A stretch of DNA of 64,000 nt from positions 1 through 64,000 of the forward strand of contig NZ_CABFMD010000005.1 of assembly GCF_901875555.1 (NCBI RefSeq), in the 5' to 3' direction. Source of the DNA: Streptococcus parasanguinis. GTDB taxonomy: Bacteria > Bacillota > Bacilli > Lactobacillales > Streptococcaceae. Positions within the stretch are counted from its first letter, which is position 1. The number at the start of each line of letters is the position of its first letter. The position numbers were made by a program, and so were the translations under genes. The notes under the pieces are model-generated. The model searched no databases. It saw nothing but the letters and a program-made list of their open reading frames with translations, and had not been told where the DNA came from. Positions 49,090 through 58,683 of the stretch are shown here, piece after piece.

Positions 49090-49494
49090 ATGAACGTCAA
49101 AATAACAGATCTTCATCCGACCCAACTATACTTATCAGAAAAGAAGTTACAAGATATCCAGATGCTGTATCAGTCGGAAGAAAACATTAATGTCGATCCA
49201 ATTAGTATTCTTGCAGTTGGCAATCGCTTGCTGATTACAGACGGGCATCACAGGGCTTATCAGGCTTTATTGGCAGGTCGGGATACGATTTCTGCTGAGT
49301 TTGATCAAGATGGTGGCGATGCCTTGTATGCTCTCTATGCGCAAGCTTGCGAGGAAAGAAAGATAGACTCTGTTTTGGATTTAAAAGATCGTATCTTACC
49401 TCAAAATGAGTATGAAGCGAAGTGGTATAACTGGTGTGATGGTTTTAACCAAGCAGCAACTCTTCTGTTGAAAAGGAAAGCAGATGAGGAATAG
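49090..49494 (+). CDS. ParB-like nuclease domain protein
   Basis: A 134-aa protein with a ParB/Sulfiredoxin-like core, LLITDGHHRAYQALLAG, near residues 52-70. Proteins of this small ParB-like type occur in many firmicutes without known function. I chose the ATG at 49090 with GAGGAGA upstream. Its frame extends 15 codons upstream (from 49045) into sequence I cannot place. It lies between trpX and the Phe T-box. Confidence 0.7.
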   Translation: MNVKITDLHPTQLYLSEKKLQDIQMLYQSEENINVDPISILAVGNRLLITDGHHRAYQALLAGRDTISAEFDQDGGDALYALYAQACEERKIDSVLDLKDRILPQNEYEAKWYNWCDGFNQAATLLLKRKADEE

Positions 49495-49545
49495 AGAATA
49501 CACTGCGTCTTGTTCCCTTTTCTATTGAAATTAGTCTCATCTAAC

Positions 49546-49574
49546 TTGTTTTTTAACTAAAATTCTGCTAAACT
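49546..49574 (+). promoter_or_regulatory. Promoter of the pheST T-box unit
   Basis: TTGTTT (49546-49551), a 17-nt spacer and TAAACT (49569-49574) with TG upstream. Confidence 0.6.
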
Positions 49575-49594
49575 AGATAGTAATCGAATAGAAA

Positions 49595-49738
49595 TCTGCA
49601 AGACCAGTAGCTCAAGGGAAGTGCATCAGGGAGAAGGGCCGTGACTGAAAGCCCTTTGCATGAAAGCTGAGTGAATTCACTTGCGTAAAGGATTTAGAAT
49701 TAAGGTCTGGTTTACAGATAAAAACGGATGGTACCGCG
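49595..49738 (+). ncRNA. T-box riboswitch, phenylalanine type
   Basis: The T-box GGATGGTACCGCG (49726-49738) and an upstream specifier region GAATTCACT with TTC (49676-49678), a Phe codon, match the pheST function. Uncharged tRNA(Phe) would allow read-through. Confidence 0.9.
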
Positions 49739-49776
49739 TGGCAACGCTCCGATCAGGAGCTTGCGCGCGGTTTTTT
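49734..49776 (+). terminator. T-box terminator before pheS
   Basis: GCTCC/GGAGC inner stem and CCGCG/CGCGG outer pairing, followed by six T. Confidence 0.85.
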
Positions 49777-49809
49777 CTATGTCTGTAGAGGGACTGTGAT
49801 GGAGGAACT

Positions 49810-50856
49810 ATGTCAACGATTGAAGAACAATTAAAAGCGCTTCGCGAAGAAACGCTGGCAGCTTTGAAGCAGATCTCTGCTGAAAATGAAAAAGAGATGC
49901 AAGACCTACGGGTCTCAGTCCTTGGGAAAAAAGGATCTCTGACTGAGATTCTCAAAGGAATGAAGGATGTCTCAGCTGAGATGCGTCCGGTTATCGGGAA
50001 ACACGTTAATGAAGCCCGCGATGTTTTGACTGCTGCTTTTGAAGAAACAGCCAAACTCTTGGAAGAAAAGAAAGTCCAAGCTAAACTAGCGAGCGAAAGC
50101 ATTGATGTGACCCTTCCAGGTCGTCCGGTTGCTAGTGGTTACCGGCATGTTTTGACTCAAACCAGTGAAGAAATCGAAGATATCTTTATCGGGATGGGCT
50201 ACCAAGTCGTGGATGGCTTTGAAGTGGAGCAAGACTATTATAACTTTGAACGCATGAATCTGCCTAAAGATCACCCTGCGCGGGATATGCAGGATACTTT
50301 CTACATCACAGAAGAAATCTTGCTTCGGACCCATACTTCACCAGTACAGGCGCGTGCCATGGATGCGCATGACTTTAGTAAGGGACCATTGAAGATGATC
50401 TCTCCAGGGCGGGTTTTCCGTCGGGATACGGATGATGCGACTCACAGTCACCAATTCCATCAAATCGAAGGTTTGGTTGTTGGGAAAAATATCTCTATGG
50501 CCGACCTTCAAGGAACGCTTCAATTGATCGTGCAAAAGATGTTTGGTGCAGAACGTCAAATCCGTCTGCGTCCATCTTACTTCCCATTTACCGAGCCATC
50601 GGTTGAAGTGGACGTTTCTTGCTTCAAATGTTGTAGAGCGGGATGTAATGTCTGTAAGAAGACTGGTTGGATTGAAATCATGGGAGCCGGTATGGTACAC
50701 CCACGTGTCCTTGAGATGAGTGGCATTGATTCAACTGTTTATTCAGGATTTGCCTTTGGTCTTGGTCAAGAACGTGTTGCCATGCTCCGTTATGGAATCA
50801 ATGATATCCGTGGCTTCTACCAAGGCGATGTCCGTTTTTCAGAACAGTTTAAATAA
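49810..50856 (+). CDS. pheS: Phenylalanyl-tRNA synthetase alpha subunit
   Basis: A 348-aa catalytic subunit of the heterotetrameric PheRS, which charges tRNA(Phe). Class II motifs are visible, including [11 protein letters not shown], a segment with [24 protein letters not shown] and the C-terminal [23 protein letters not shown] lies upstream. Regulated by the Phe T-box. The alpha and beta genes are separated by a GNAT gene. Confidence 0.97.
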   Translation: MSTIEEQLKALREETLAALKQISAENEKEMQDLRVSVLGKKGSLTEILKGMKDVSAEMRPVIGKHVNEARDVLTAAFEETAKLLEEKKVQAKLASESIDVTLPGRPVASGYRHVLTQTSEEIEDIFIGMGYQVVDGFEVEQDYYNFERMNLPKDHPARDMQDTFYITEEILLRTHTSPVQARAMDAHDFSKGPLKMISPGRVFRRDTDDATHSHQFHQIEGLVVGKNISMADLQGTLQLIVQKMFGAERQIRLRPSYFPFTEPSVEVDVSCFKCCRAGCNVCKKTGWIEIMGAGMVHPRVLEMSGIDSTVYSGFAFGLGQERVAMLRYGINDIRGFYQGDVRFSEQFK

Positions 50857-50858
50857 TC

Positions 50859-51389
50859 ATGTTAGTTAGAGTAAAAATCGATCAATTAGAGACCTTACGT
50901 GACCTAGAGGTGGAAACCTATCGAGATACCTTTGGTCCCTATATTGTTGAGGAAGATTTGGAAGACTATTATCAAACGGTCTTGTCACCAGAGCAGGTCC
51001 AGAAGGACTTGGAGAATCCGGAATCTGAAGCCTATTTTGTTCTTGATCATGACCAAGAAGTTTGTGGTTTTCTCAAGTTTAATTGGGGAAAGGCGCAAAC
51101 AGAGTCTGTTGAAATGAACAATGCCTTTGAAATTCAGCGAATCTATGTCAAAAATGAACACCATGGCAAGGGATACGGCAAGGAAATGTTACTCTTTGCC
51201 TTGCAAGAAGCTCAGAAACGTGGATTCGACTGGGCTTGGCTTGGTGTTTGGGAACGAAATTTTAAGGCCCAAAACTTTTACAAACAATTTGGATTTGAAC
51301 AGTTTAGTGAGCACCACTTTATTACGGGGGAAACCGTTGATACAGACTGGTTGCTTCGGAAACATTTGAAGGAGGATCCACAAGCTTGA
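50859..51389 (+). CDS. GNAT-family N-acetyltransferase
   Basis: A 176-aa GNAT protein with the acetyl-CoA loop RIYVKNEHHGKGYGKEML (about 88-105) and a C-terminal WLGVWERNFKAQNFYKQFGF segment typical of spermidine/ribosomal-type GNATs. The substrate is unknown. It starts 2 bp after the pheS stop; I recall the same gene between pheS and pheT in pneumococci. Confidence 0.88.
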   Translation: MLVRVKIDQLETLRDLEVETYRDTFGPYIVEEDLEDYYQTVLSPEQVQKDLENPESEAYFVLDHDQEVCGFLKFNWGKAQTESVEMNNAFEIQRIYVKNEHHGKGYGKEMLLFALQEAQKRGFDWAWLGVWERNFKAQNFYKQFGFEQFSEHHFITGETVDTDWLLRKHLKEDPQA

Positions 51390-51456
51390 TTGTGGATTCA
51401 CATTGAGAGAAAGGAATTGAGAAGATCTCGCTTGCTGAGGTCTTACGATCAGAATT

Positions 51457-53862
51457 ATGTTAGTATCATACAAATGGTTAAAAGAATTGGTGGACGTAGA
51501 TGTGCCATCACAAGAGTTGGCTGAAAAAATGTCAACCACAGGGATCGAAGTAGAAGGTGTGGAATCACCAGCTGCTGGCCTCTCAAAAATCGTCGTCGGA
51601 GAAGTCTTGTCTTGTGAAGATGTGCCGGAAACTCACCTCCATGTCTGCCAAGTCAATGTGGGCGAAGAAGAAGCCCGCCAAATCGTCTGTGGAGCACCAA
51701 ATGTGCGTGCAGGCATCAAGGTGATGGTGGCTCTTCCGGGTGCTCGCATCGCGGATAATTACAAAATCAAAAAAGGGAAAATCCGTGGTTTGGAATCCCT
51801 TGGGATGATCTGTTCACTTGGTGAGTTGGGTATTTCTGACTCCGTTGTACCAAAAGAATTTGCAGATGGCATCCAAATCTTGCCAGATGATGCTGTTCCA
51901 GGTGACGAGGTATTCTCTTACCTAGACTTGGATGATGAAATCATTGAGCTTTCCATCACTCCAAACCGGGCAGACGCCCTTTCTATGCGTGGAGTAGCGC
52001 ACGAAGTGGCAGCCATCTACGACAAGGCAGTCAACTTTAAAGAATTTGCTCTTTCAGAAACTGACCAAATTGCAGCCGATGCTCTTTCTGTCAGCATCGA
52101 CACAGACAAGGCACCTTACTATGCAGCCCGTATCTTGGACAATGTGACCATCGCACCAAGTCCACAATGGTTGCAAAACCTTCTCATGAACGAAGGCATT
52201 CGTCCGATTAACAATGTAGTTGACGTAACCAACTATATCTTGCTCTACTTTGGTCAACCAATGCATGCCTTTGACTTGGATACCTTTGAAGGAAGCGAGA
52301 TCCGTGTGCGTGAAGCACGTGCTGGGGAAAAATTGGTGACCTTGGATGGTGAAGAACGTGACTTGGAAACAAATGACCTCGTGATTACGGTCGCTGACAA
52401 ACCAGTTGCCCTTGCAGGTGTCATGGGTGGAGAGGCTACAGAAATCTCAGAAAAATCCACTCGTGTTGTCCTTGAAGCCGCCGTCTTTGATGGAACTTCA
52501 ATCCGTAAGACCAGTGGTCGACTTAACCTTCGTTCTGAATCGTCTTCTCGTTTTGAAAAAGGCATTAACGTGGCTACTGTCAATGAAGCCTTAGATGCGG
52601 CAGCGAGCTTGATTGCAGAGCTTGCAGGTGCAACTGTGCGGAAGGGCATCGTTTCAGCAGGCCAGTTGGATACTTCGGATGTAGAAGTTTCTTCCACTCT
52701 TGCAGACGTTAACCGTGTCCTTGGAACAGAGCTTTCCTACGCAGACGTAGAAGATGTCTTCCGTCGTCTTGGATTTGGCCTTTCTGGAAATGCAGAAAGC
52801 TTTACAGTGAGCGTACCTCGTCGTCGGTGGGATATTTCGATCGAAGCAGACCTCTTCGAAGAAATCGCTCGGATCTACGGTTATGATCGCTTGCCAGCTA
52901 GTCTTCCAGTTTCTGATGGAACAGCTGGTGCCTTGACAGCGACTCAAAAACTCCGTCGCCAAGTTCGTACTATTGCTGAAGGGGCTGGATTGACAGAAAT
53001 CATTACTTATGCTTTAACAACGCCTGAAAAAGCCGTTGAATTTGCGACTGCGCCAAGCAATTTAACAGAACTCATGTGGCCAATGACTGTGGATCGTTCA
53101 GTCCTCCGTCAAAATATGATCTCAGGAATCTTGGATACAGTTGCCTACAACGTAGCGCGTAAGAACAAAGATTTGGCTCTCTATGAGATCGGAAAAGTCT
53201 TTGAACAAAAAGGCAATCCAAAAGAAGACTTGCCAAATGAAATCAATAGCTTTGCCTTTGCTTTGACTGGCTTAGTTGCTGAAAAAGACTTCCAAACTCC
53301 AGCTGTTCCAGTTGGCTTCTTCTATGCCAAGGGAATCTTGGAAGCCCTCTTTGCTCGCTTGGGTCTTGAAGTGACTTATACAGCAACACAAGAAATCAAG
53401 AGTCTCCACCCTGGCCGGACAGCCTTACTCTCACTTGGTAACCAAGTAATTGGGGTCTTGGGACAAGTCCATCCTGTAACAGCTAAGGCCTATGATATTC
53501 CAGAAACCTATGTGGCTGAAGTGAATTTGTCTGCTATTGAAGCAGCTCTTCAACCAGCTGCTCCATTTGTGGAAATTACCAAGTTCCCAGCAGTGAGCCG
53601 TGATATCGCCCTTCTCCTCAAAGCAGAAGTGACTCACCAAGAGGTAGTCGATGCCATCCAAGCTGCTGGCGTGAAACGCTTAACAGACATCAAACTCTTT
53701 GACGTCTACTCAGGTGAAAAATTGGGAGTTGGCATGAAGTCGATGGCTTATAGCCTGACCTTCCAAAATCCAGAAGATAGCTTGACGGATGAAGAAGTCG
53801 CTCGCTACATGGAAAAAATTCAAGCATCCCTTGAAGAAAAAGTCAATGCAGAAGTGCGTTAA
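51457..53862 (+). CDS. pheT: Phenylalanyl-tRNA synthetase beta subunit
   Basis: An 801-aa subunit of PheRS. Domains run in the usual order: N-terminal tRNA-binding OB fold (about 40-150), B3/B4 editing domain (about 200-380) with [20 protein letters not shown]5 domain (about 400-475), then the catalytic-like core and a C-terminal FDX-ACB anticodon-binding domain (about 705-800). Full length. A 67-bp gap separates it from the GNAT gene, without a separate promoter that I can support. Confidence 0.96.
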   Translation: MLVSYKWLKELVDVDVPSQELAEKMSTTGIEVEGVESPAAGLSKIVVGEVLSCEDVPETHLHVCQVNVGEEEARQIVCGAPNVRAGIKVMVALPGARIADNYKIKKGKIRGLESLGMICSLGELGISDSVVPKEFADGIQILPDDAVPGDEVFSYLDLDDEIIELSITPNRADALSMRGVAHEVAAIYDKAVNFKEFALSETDQIAADALSVSIDTDKAPYYAARILDNVTIAPSPQWLQNLLMNEGIRPINNVVDVTNYILLYFGQPMHAFDLDTFEGSEIRVREARAGEKLVTLDGEERDLETNDLVITVADKPVALAGVMGGEATEISEKSTRVVLEAAVFDGTSIRKTSGRLNLRSESSSRFEKGINVATVNEALDAAASLIAELAGATVRKGIVSAGQLDTSDVEVSSTLADVNRVLGTELSYADVEDVFRRLGFGLSGNAESFTVSVPRRRWDISIEADLFEEIARIYGYDRLPASLPVSDGTAGALTATQKLRRQVRTIAEGAGLTEIITYALTTPEKAVEFATAPSNLTELMWPMTVDRSVLRQNMISGILDTVAYNVARKNKDLALYEIGKVFEQKGNPKEDLPNEINSFAFALTGLVAEKDFQTPAVPVGFFYAKGILEALFARLGLEVTYTATQEIKSLHPGRTALLSLGNQVIGVLGQVHPVTAKAYDIPETYVAEVNLSAIEAALQPAAPFVEITKFPAVSRDIALLLKAEVTHQEVVDAIQAAGVKRLTDIKLFDVYSGEKLGVGMKSMAYSLTFQNPEDSLTDEEVARYMEKIQASLEEKVNAEVR

Positions 53863-53883
53863 TATGTAGTTCAAAACATCTTA

Positions 53884-54184
53884 GAAACTTTCCTTAGGTG
53901 AGTACGGACGTCAGCGAACTTCGAAGAAGTTCCATGACTAATTAAGATACAAAGGGCGTTTGCGGATAAAGTCAAAATAGGAAGTTTGACGCAGAATCTT
54001 TAGATTCTAGGAGAACTTATCTTTTTGACACAATCCGCAGCCCGTGTTCAATTAGTTTTGAACCCCCTCGCTATTTAATTTCCGGGCTCAGGCTAAAACA
54101 GTTTCCCAAACTGTTTTACTCCCAAAACTCCCGAGTGCTAGAAACAATCGTGTTTCTAGCACTTTTCTCACGGTGGAAAGTTTC
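53884..54184. repeat. 301-bp structured repeat, copy 2
   Basis: Same length, ends and hairpins as 45261-45561. The AAAACAGTTC/GAACTGTTTT hairpin of copy 1 is AAAACAGTTT/AAACTGTTTT here (54095-54117): both partners changed, which keeps the stem paired. It lies 22 bp after pheT, with 94 bp to the next terminator. Confidence 0.9.
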
Positions 54185-54278
54185 AATTTATTATTACATT
54201 AGTCTGATAATATAAAATCATTCAAATTTTTTCAGCCTTACTTCGGCCATTTTATGTAAAAAAGTTTGTTTACACTCT

Positions 54279-54309
54279 AAACAGTTGAGACATTCTCAGC
54301 TGTTTTTTT
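54279..54309 (+). terminator. Terminator upstream of the XRE operon
   Basis: AAACAGTTGAG and CTCAGCTGTTT (one G-U pair), followed by a T run. Confidence 0.85.
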
Positions 54310-54423
54310 CTTCCAGAAATTGTATGTTATAGTGCTTAAAACCCTATATAAATAAAGAAATTGTTTTAAGTGCTCAAAATATCTATGTCAACTATCTTGC
54401 TATTTTTGACAACTATTTTTATT

Positions 54424-54468
54424 TTTTTGACAAATATACTTGTCAAAAAGAAAAAGAAGTGTTACAAT
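54424..54468 (+). promoter_or_regulatory. Promoter and palindromic operator of the XRE/ABC operon
   Basis: TTTTTGACAA and TTGTCAAAAA form a perfect 10-bp inverted repeat with a 6-bp spacer (54424-54449). TTGTCA (54440-54445) in its right arm is the -35; after 17 nt comes TACAAT (54463-54468). A further TTTTTGACAA half-site lies at 54403-54412. A repressor bound here would block the -35, and the XRE protein of the operon is the likely binder. Confidence 0.75.
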
Positions 54469-54499
54469 GATTTTAGTTGAAAGAAGGGAAGGTTTTCTT

Positions 54500-54808
54500 A
54501 TGGGAGCCATATGGATTCTGTTTATCCCTTTTCTGTTTATCATTTATGCAAGCTCAGAAAAGAAGATAAAAAGATTGAACAAACGCATTAGACGATTAGA
54601 AAAACAAGTGAAAGGAAATCAAGATATGTCTAGACGTTTAGAAGAATTGAAAGGCCAAACGGTCACTGTCACAGTAAATGGTTTTGGAACCGAATATGAA
54701 ATTGTGGATATTGATGAAGATTGGGTCAAACTGACTCGTGTGAATAATAAACAACAAAGCGAAACAAAATTAGTTCGCATCGAAGATATTCAAGGTGTTC
54801 AGCTATAG
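54500..54808 (+). CDS. Small membrane-anchored protein of unknown function
   Basis: A 102-aa protein. One N-terminal membrane helix (about 2-17) is followed by a basic coiled coil (20-50) and a small beta-rich C-terminal domain (about 50-102). I do not recognise a named family. I chose the ATG at 54500 with GAAGG 7 nt upstream; an in-frame earlier start would place the hydrophobic segment internally. First gene of the XRE/DUF3169/ABC operon. Confidence 0.7.
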   Translation: MGAIWILFIPFLFIIYASSEKKIKRLNKRIRRLEKQVKGNQDMSRRLEELKGQTVTVTVNGFGTEYEIVDIDEDWVKLTRVNNKQQSETKLVRIEDIQGVQL

Positions 54809-54820
54809 GAGGCGAAAGCC

Positions 54821-55030
54821 ATGATCTTAAAAAATCGATTGAAAGAGCTGAGGGCGCGTGATGGGCTCAACCAATCCGAGCTAGCCAAGCTAGCAGGAGT
54901 CTCGCGCCAGTCCATCAGTCTCTTGGAGCGGGGGGAATACACCCCCTCGGTTATCATTGCGATCACTATCGCACAGATTTTCAAGGAACCGGTGGAAAAT
55001 GTATTTAGTCTAGTAGAGGGAGAGGAATAA
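54821..55030 (+). CDS. XRE-family helix-turn-helix regulator (small, YozG-like)
   Basis: A 69-aa Cro/CI-type HTH protein almost entirely made of the DNA-binding domain; the recognition region is QSELAKLAGVSRQSISLLERG. Such small regulators often control adjacent membrane or ABC genes. AGGAGG lies upstream. The TTGACAA...TTGTCAA palindrome in the operon promoter is its probable target (inferred). Confidence 0.9.
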   Translation: MILKNRLKELRARDGLNQSELAKLAGVSRQSISLLERGEYTPSVIIAITIAQIFKEPVENVFSLVEGEE

Positions 55031-55032
55031 CA

Positions 55033-55806
55033 ATGAAAAAGAAATATAAAGAAAGGTCAGCCCGTTACCGTTTTTGGAGAAACATGGTCATGGTCCTATC
55101 AGGATTAATCGTTGGTTTTTTGATCGGATTTGTTGGGTCAGACCATCCTATTGAATTCCAAAAGTTATTTGATCGAGATATGCTCTACATAGGCTCTATC
55201 ATTTTATATCTGATGGTTTTCGGGGTTGCGTCTACCTACCTCATCTCATCGTGCCAGTCGTACCATTTGATGGAGGCGATCGAGGATGAAGACGAGGCCT
55301 ACCGTTATGAAAGCCAAACGAGAAGGATTTATGACTTGGCTACGATTTTCAAAGGCGTCATGATTGTTCCCTATCTGCTAGTGATTTACTTCTCTTGCCA
55401 AAAATTAGTCTATGAAGAAAAACTGACAGGTACCCTTGGGAAATACACCATCCCGTTTGTTTTCCTTGCTTTGCTCCTCCTTACTTTTGGATTGGAACAT
55501 CAGTTTCGAAAAACCTTTAAACAGATTTATGGAAAAGCGATCCCACGCAATTCTAGCGGTGCAGAAGTCCGTGAATTAATGATGAGTATGATGGATGAAG
55601 CAGAAAAACAAATTTGCTATGAGGAGAACTTCGATATTGTTTTCAAGTTAAGCAATTATGTCTTACCGATTTCCTTGATGGTGATAATCTTAGTTGGCAT
55701 TACTTTCCAGACCGATATCTTGTTAGCATTAGTAGTGGTATCACTGATTTATATCTATATCTTAGTCTCACAGTACAAGATTACCAAACGTTATTATAAA
55801 GAGTAG
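55033..55806 (+). CDS. DUF3169 family membrane protein
   Basis: A 257-aa protein with six predicted helices matching DUF3169, a family commonly found beside YozG-type XRE regulators and ABC transporters. A charged cytosolic loop (about 80-100) and a long amphipathic stretch (about 170-205) are visible. Function unknown. It starts 2 bp after the XRE stop. Confidence 0.75.
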   Translation: MKKKYKERSARYRFWRNMVMVLSGLIVGFLIGFVGSDHPIEFQKLFDRDMLYIGSIILYLMVFGVASTYLISSCQSYHLMEAIEDEDEAYRYESQTRRIYDLATIFKGVMIVPYLLVIYFSCQKLVYEEKLTGTLGKYTIPFVFLALLLLTFGLEHQFRKTFKQIYGKAIPRNSSGAEVRELMMSMMDEAEKQICYEENFDIVFKLSNYVLPISLMVIILVGITFQTDILLALVVVSLIYIYILVSQYKITKRYYKE

Positions 55807-55817
55807 AGGAGTTATCT

Positions 55818-56711
55818 ATGTTAGAAATTAGACATTTAGAAAAGAGTTTTGGGGATAAGCAGGTCCTCTTTGGAGTGGATCTAACAGCTCAACAAGGGCA
55901 TATCCTTGGCTTAGTTGGGAAAAATGGGGCTGGGAAAACAACTATTTTCCACAGCATCCTGCGTTTTTTGGACTACAGCGGTGAGATCCACTTAGATGGC
56001 AAAGCGATTACGCAAGAAACTTACAAAGAAATTGGTTATTTGCCGGAAGAGCGTAGTCTCATGCCAAAACTCACGATTTTTGAGCAGGTCCGCTATTTGG
56101 CTGCCTTAAAAGGAATGAGCACTGTCGAGGTCAAGGAAAAATTACCGACCTGGATGGAAAAACTCCAAGTAAAAGGGAAATTGACTGATAAAATCAAGAG
56201 TCTCTCAAAAGGGAACCAACAGAAGGTGCAACTGATCATCACCTTGATTCATGAGCCTAAATTGATCATTTTAGATGAACCCTTTAGTGGCCTGGATCCG
56301 GTCAACACAGAAGTGCTCAAGCAGGTCATCTTTGAAGAAAAAGAGCGTGGGGCCACCATTATCTTTTCTGACCACGTTATGACCAATGTGGAAGAGTTGT
56401 GTGATGATATCCTAATGATCCGTGATGGTTCGGTGGTCCTTTCAGGGCCTGTCCAAGAGGTCCGGAATAGCTATGGCAAGACACGCCTCTTTGTCTCTAA
56501 CGACTTTAGTAAAGAGGAGCTAGAAGCTCTGCCACACGTGACCAAGGTCAGCATGACCAAGCAAGGGACTTGGAAGCTGATCTTGGATGACGCGTCAGCG
56601 GGTCCAGAATTATTTGACCGCTTGACCAAGGGCCACTACCTTGCGACCTTTGACCACCAAGCCCCAACTATTGATGAGATCTTTAAACTTGAATCAGGAG
56701 TAGAAGTATGA
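55818..56711 (+). CDS. ABC transporter ATP-binding protein (NatA/YhaQ-like)
   Basis: A 297-aa ATPase with Walker A GKNGAGKTT (about 34-42), an ABC signature SKGNQQ, Walker B LIILDEPFSG and a C-terminal extension of about 80 residues typical of NatA/YhaQ exporters. It energises the ABC-2 permease that follows (4-bp overlap). The substrate is unknown; relatives move Na+ or peptides/antimicrobials. Confidence 0.9.
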   Translation: MLEIRHLEKSFGDKQVLFGVDLTAQQGHILGLVGKNGAGKTTIFHSILRFLDYSGEIHLDGKAITQETYKEIGYLPEERSLMPKLTIFEQVRYLAALKGMSTVEVKEKLPTWMEKLQVKGKLTDKIKSLSKGNQQKVQLIITLIHEPKLIILDEPFSGLDPVNTEVLKQVIFEEKERGATIIFSDHVMTNVEELCDDILMIRDGSVVLSGPVQEVRNSYGKTRLFVSNDFSKEELEALPHVTKVSMTKQGTWKLILDDASAGPELFDRLTKGHYLATFDHQAPTIDEIFKLESGVEV

Positions 56712-57922
56712 AACAGATGTTTGTCGTAATGAAAGAAACCTATATCAGACAAGTGAAATCATGGAGTTTTCTCTTCATGGTCTTGGGCCCTTTCCTCTTT
56801 TTAGGATTGGGTGTCGGAATCGGTTATTTGACGGATTCTTCTACAGATACGAAGAATCAGGTGGCCTTGGTGACAGAAGTGCCAGCTGTCAAAGAAAGTC
56901 TCAAAGGAACCGATGGCTTGACATTAGACTACAAAGATGAAGCTGCAGCTAAAAAAGCCATCAAGGATGAGAAAGCAGCTGCTTACCTGACAGTCGATGA
57001 AAAAGATGGCCAATTAGAAGCCACTTATGTGGGCGACCAAGCCATGAAAACGGAATTGAAAAACCTTGTCTCTGCGAAGTTAAGCCAGGTCCAACAAGGG
57101 ATCAATCTAGCGCGTGCCAATCTAAGCAAAGAGCAAGTCACAGCCTTGTCTCAACAGGTTTCTCTCAAAGAAAAAATTGATGAGAAAAAAGAAGGCTTGA
57201 AAACGGTGCAAACCATGGTTGCAGGTGGTCTAGGAATGCTGCTTTATATGATTTTGATCTTCTACTCGAGTATCACAGCCCAAGAAGTGGCTAGTGAAAA
57301 GGGAACTAAGATCATGGAAGTGGTCTTCTCTAGTATCAAAGCAACCGACTATTTCTTCGCACGCATGCTCGGACTCTTCGGAGTGATCTTTACCCACATT
57401 TTTGTCTATGTGATTGGTTTGGTAGGCGTTTGGATCTTTAGAGCAGATATCCCTGTGGTCAAGGATATTCTCGCTCCAAACTCTCCAATTACCCAGCACC
57501 TAGCAGAGTCGATCTCGCTTAATACCGTCTTCTTCATTATCCTTGGGATCTTTATGTATGTGGTGCTCTCTGCCTTCTTAGGCTCCACAGTTGCACGACC
57601 TGAAGATTCAGGAAAAGCGATTTCGCCACTAATGATGTTAGTTATCTTTAGCTTCCTTGGTGTAACCACCTTGGGAAGTGCCGGTGATGTCTTCTTATTG
57701 AAGATCGGTTCCTACATTCCATTCTTTTCAACCTTCTTCATGCCTTTCCGTACCATCAATGGCTATGCGACTGGTCTTGAATCTTGGGCTTCATTGGGAA
57801 TTGCGGTCCTCTTTACCATCGTGGGAACAGTTCTCATTGCTCGAATCTACGCGAGCCTGATCCTCCAGACCGACGACCTCGGACCATGGAAGACCATCAA
57901 ACGTGCTCTTAGCTATCGCTAA
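56708..57922 (+). CDS. ABC-2 type permease (NatB/YhaP-like)
   Basis: A 404-aa permease. One N-terminal helix (about 18-40) is followed by a large extracytoplasmic domain (about 45-170), then a cluster of about five C-terminal helices. The segment ITAQEVASEKGTKIMEV is typical of NatB/ABC-2 exporters. It overlaps the ATPase gene by 4 bp (ATGA). Last gene of the operon. Confidence 0.88.
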   Translation: MKQMFVVMKETYIRQVKSWSFLFMVLGPFLFLGLGVGIGYLTDSSTDTKNQVALVTEVPAVKESLKGTDGLTLDYKDEAAAKKAIKDEKAAAYLTVDEKDGQLEATYVGDQAMKTELKNLVSAKLSQVQQGINLARANLSKEQVTALSQQVSLKEKIDEKKEGLKTVQTMVAGGLGMLLYMILIFYSSITAQEVASEKGTKIMEVVFSSIKATDYFFARMLGLFGVIFTHIFVYVIGLVGVWIFRADIPVVKDILAPNSPITQHLAESISLNTVFFIILGIFMYVVLSAFLGSTVARPEDSGKAISPLMMLVIFSFLGVTTLGSAGDVFLLKIGSYIPFFSTFFMPFRTINGYATGLESWASLGIAVLFTIVGTVLIARIYASLILQTDDLGPWKTIKRALSYR

Positions 57923-57928
57923 TCAAAC

Positions 57929-57957
57929 AAGCCCTCAGTTATTGCTGAGGGCTTTTT
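57929..57957 (+). terminator. Terminator after the ABC operon
   Basis: AAGCCCTCAG and CTGAGGGCTT with a T run. Almost the same hairpin recurs at 60577-60604. Confidence 0.9.
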
Positions 57958-58074
57958 GAATGCCTTGAAATTTATCAGTGGGCTATTTAAAACGATATTC
58001 CTTCATGCTAACATGTATTTTTTATTAAATTATGATATGATGGAGGGGAATAAAGAGAATAGAGAAAAGAACGA

Positions 58075-58683
58075 ATGAGACTCTATATCAAAGGTGATTA
58101 TACAAAAAGAGTACCTTATGGTTATTTGGAACTAGCTGGAAAAATGTGGTTTCCAGAAGATGAGCAAGTTTCTTACTCAAATGCTGGGAACAATGATGAT
58201 TTACAAGAAGATTTTTTCTCAAATTTATCCTTGAGGAAAGGCACCGCGGATAAGAGATGGTCTAGTGTCCCCTTAAAGGAAGGGGTACGAAGACTCTTTT
58301 CACATATTGAGGAATGTATTGAGATAGAGTTTGAAGATGCATTCGCTACGGATTATAATGAAAAGGGAGACTATCTCCGTATTTTAACCACCCATCTAGA
58401 AGTTTTGACAGTTGATAAACGAGCCATGTACATTATGGCGCTTGAGATTGCAAAGGTGATTGATGGGCAAATTAGCGAGGATAATAAGAAGACATGGCTA
58501 ACAGTCGAGGAGTTTAGGAAAAAGCACGAGGCTATTCTATCTCTGACTTTTGAAGAAGCAAATGAACGAAGTTTAACTGAAATTCAAACGATGGATGTGG
58601 TAGACGACCCTCTTTGGGAGGAAGAAGCCACTCGTCGAAAAGAATACATCTTAGCACACGGAGGCGATATCACGGATTTATGA
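58075..58683 (+). CDS. Paralogue 1 of a four-gene tandem array, unknown function
   Basis: A 202-aa acidic protein that I cannot assign to a named family. The N-terminal MRLYIKGDYTK and the segment LTVDKRAMYIMALEIAKVIDGQISED (about 111-136) are shared with the other three. The C-terminal half (about 95-202) is more conserved than the first half. No signal or membrane segment is seen. The ribosome site is weak. The next gene begins inside its stop (ATGA). Confidence 0.8.
   Translation: MRLYIKGDYTKRVPYGYLELAGKMWFPEDEQVSYSNAGNNDDLQEDFFSNLSLRKGTADKRWSSVPLKEGVRRLFSHIEECIEIEFEDAFATDYNEKGDYLRILTTHLEVLTVDKRAMYIMALEIAKVIDGQISEDNKKTWLTVEEFRKKHEAILSLTFEEANERSLTEIQTMDVVDDPLWEEEATRRKEYILAHGGDITDL

Noticed and set aside
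58042..58048. GGAGGGG as the ribosome site of the first array gene
   Set aside because: It is 26 nt upstream of the ATG, too far for initiation; no intervening start codon gives a plausible gene.
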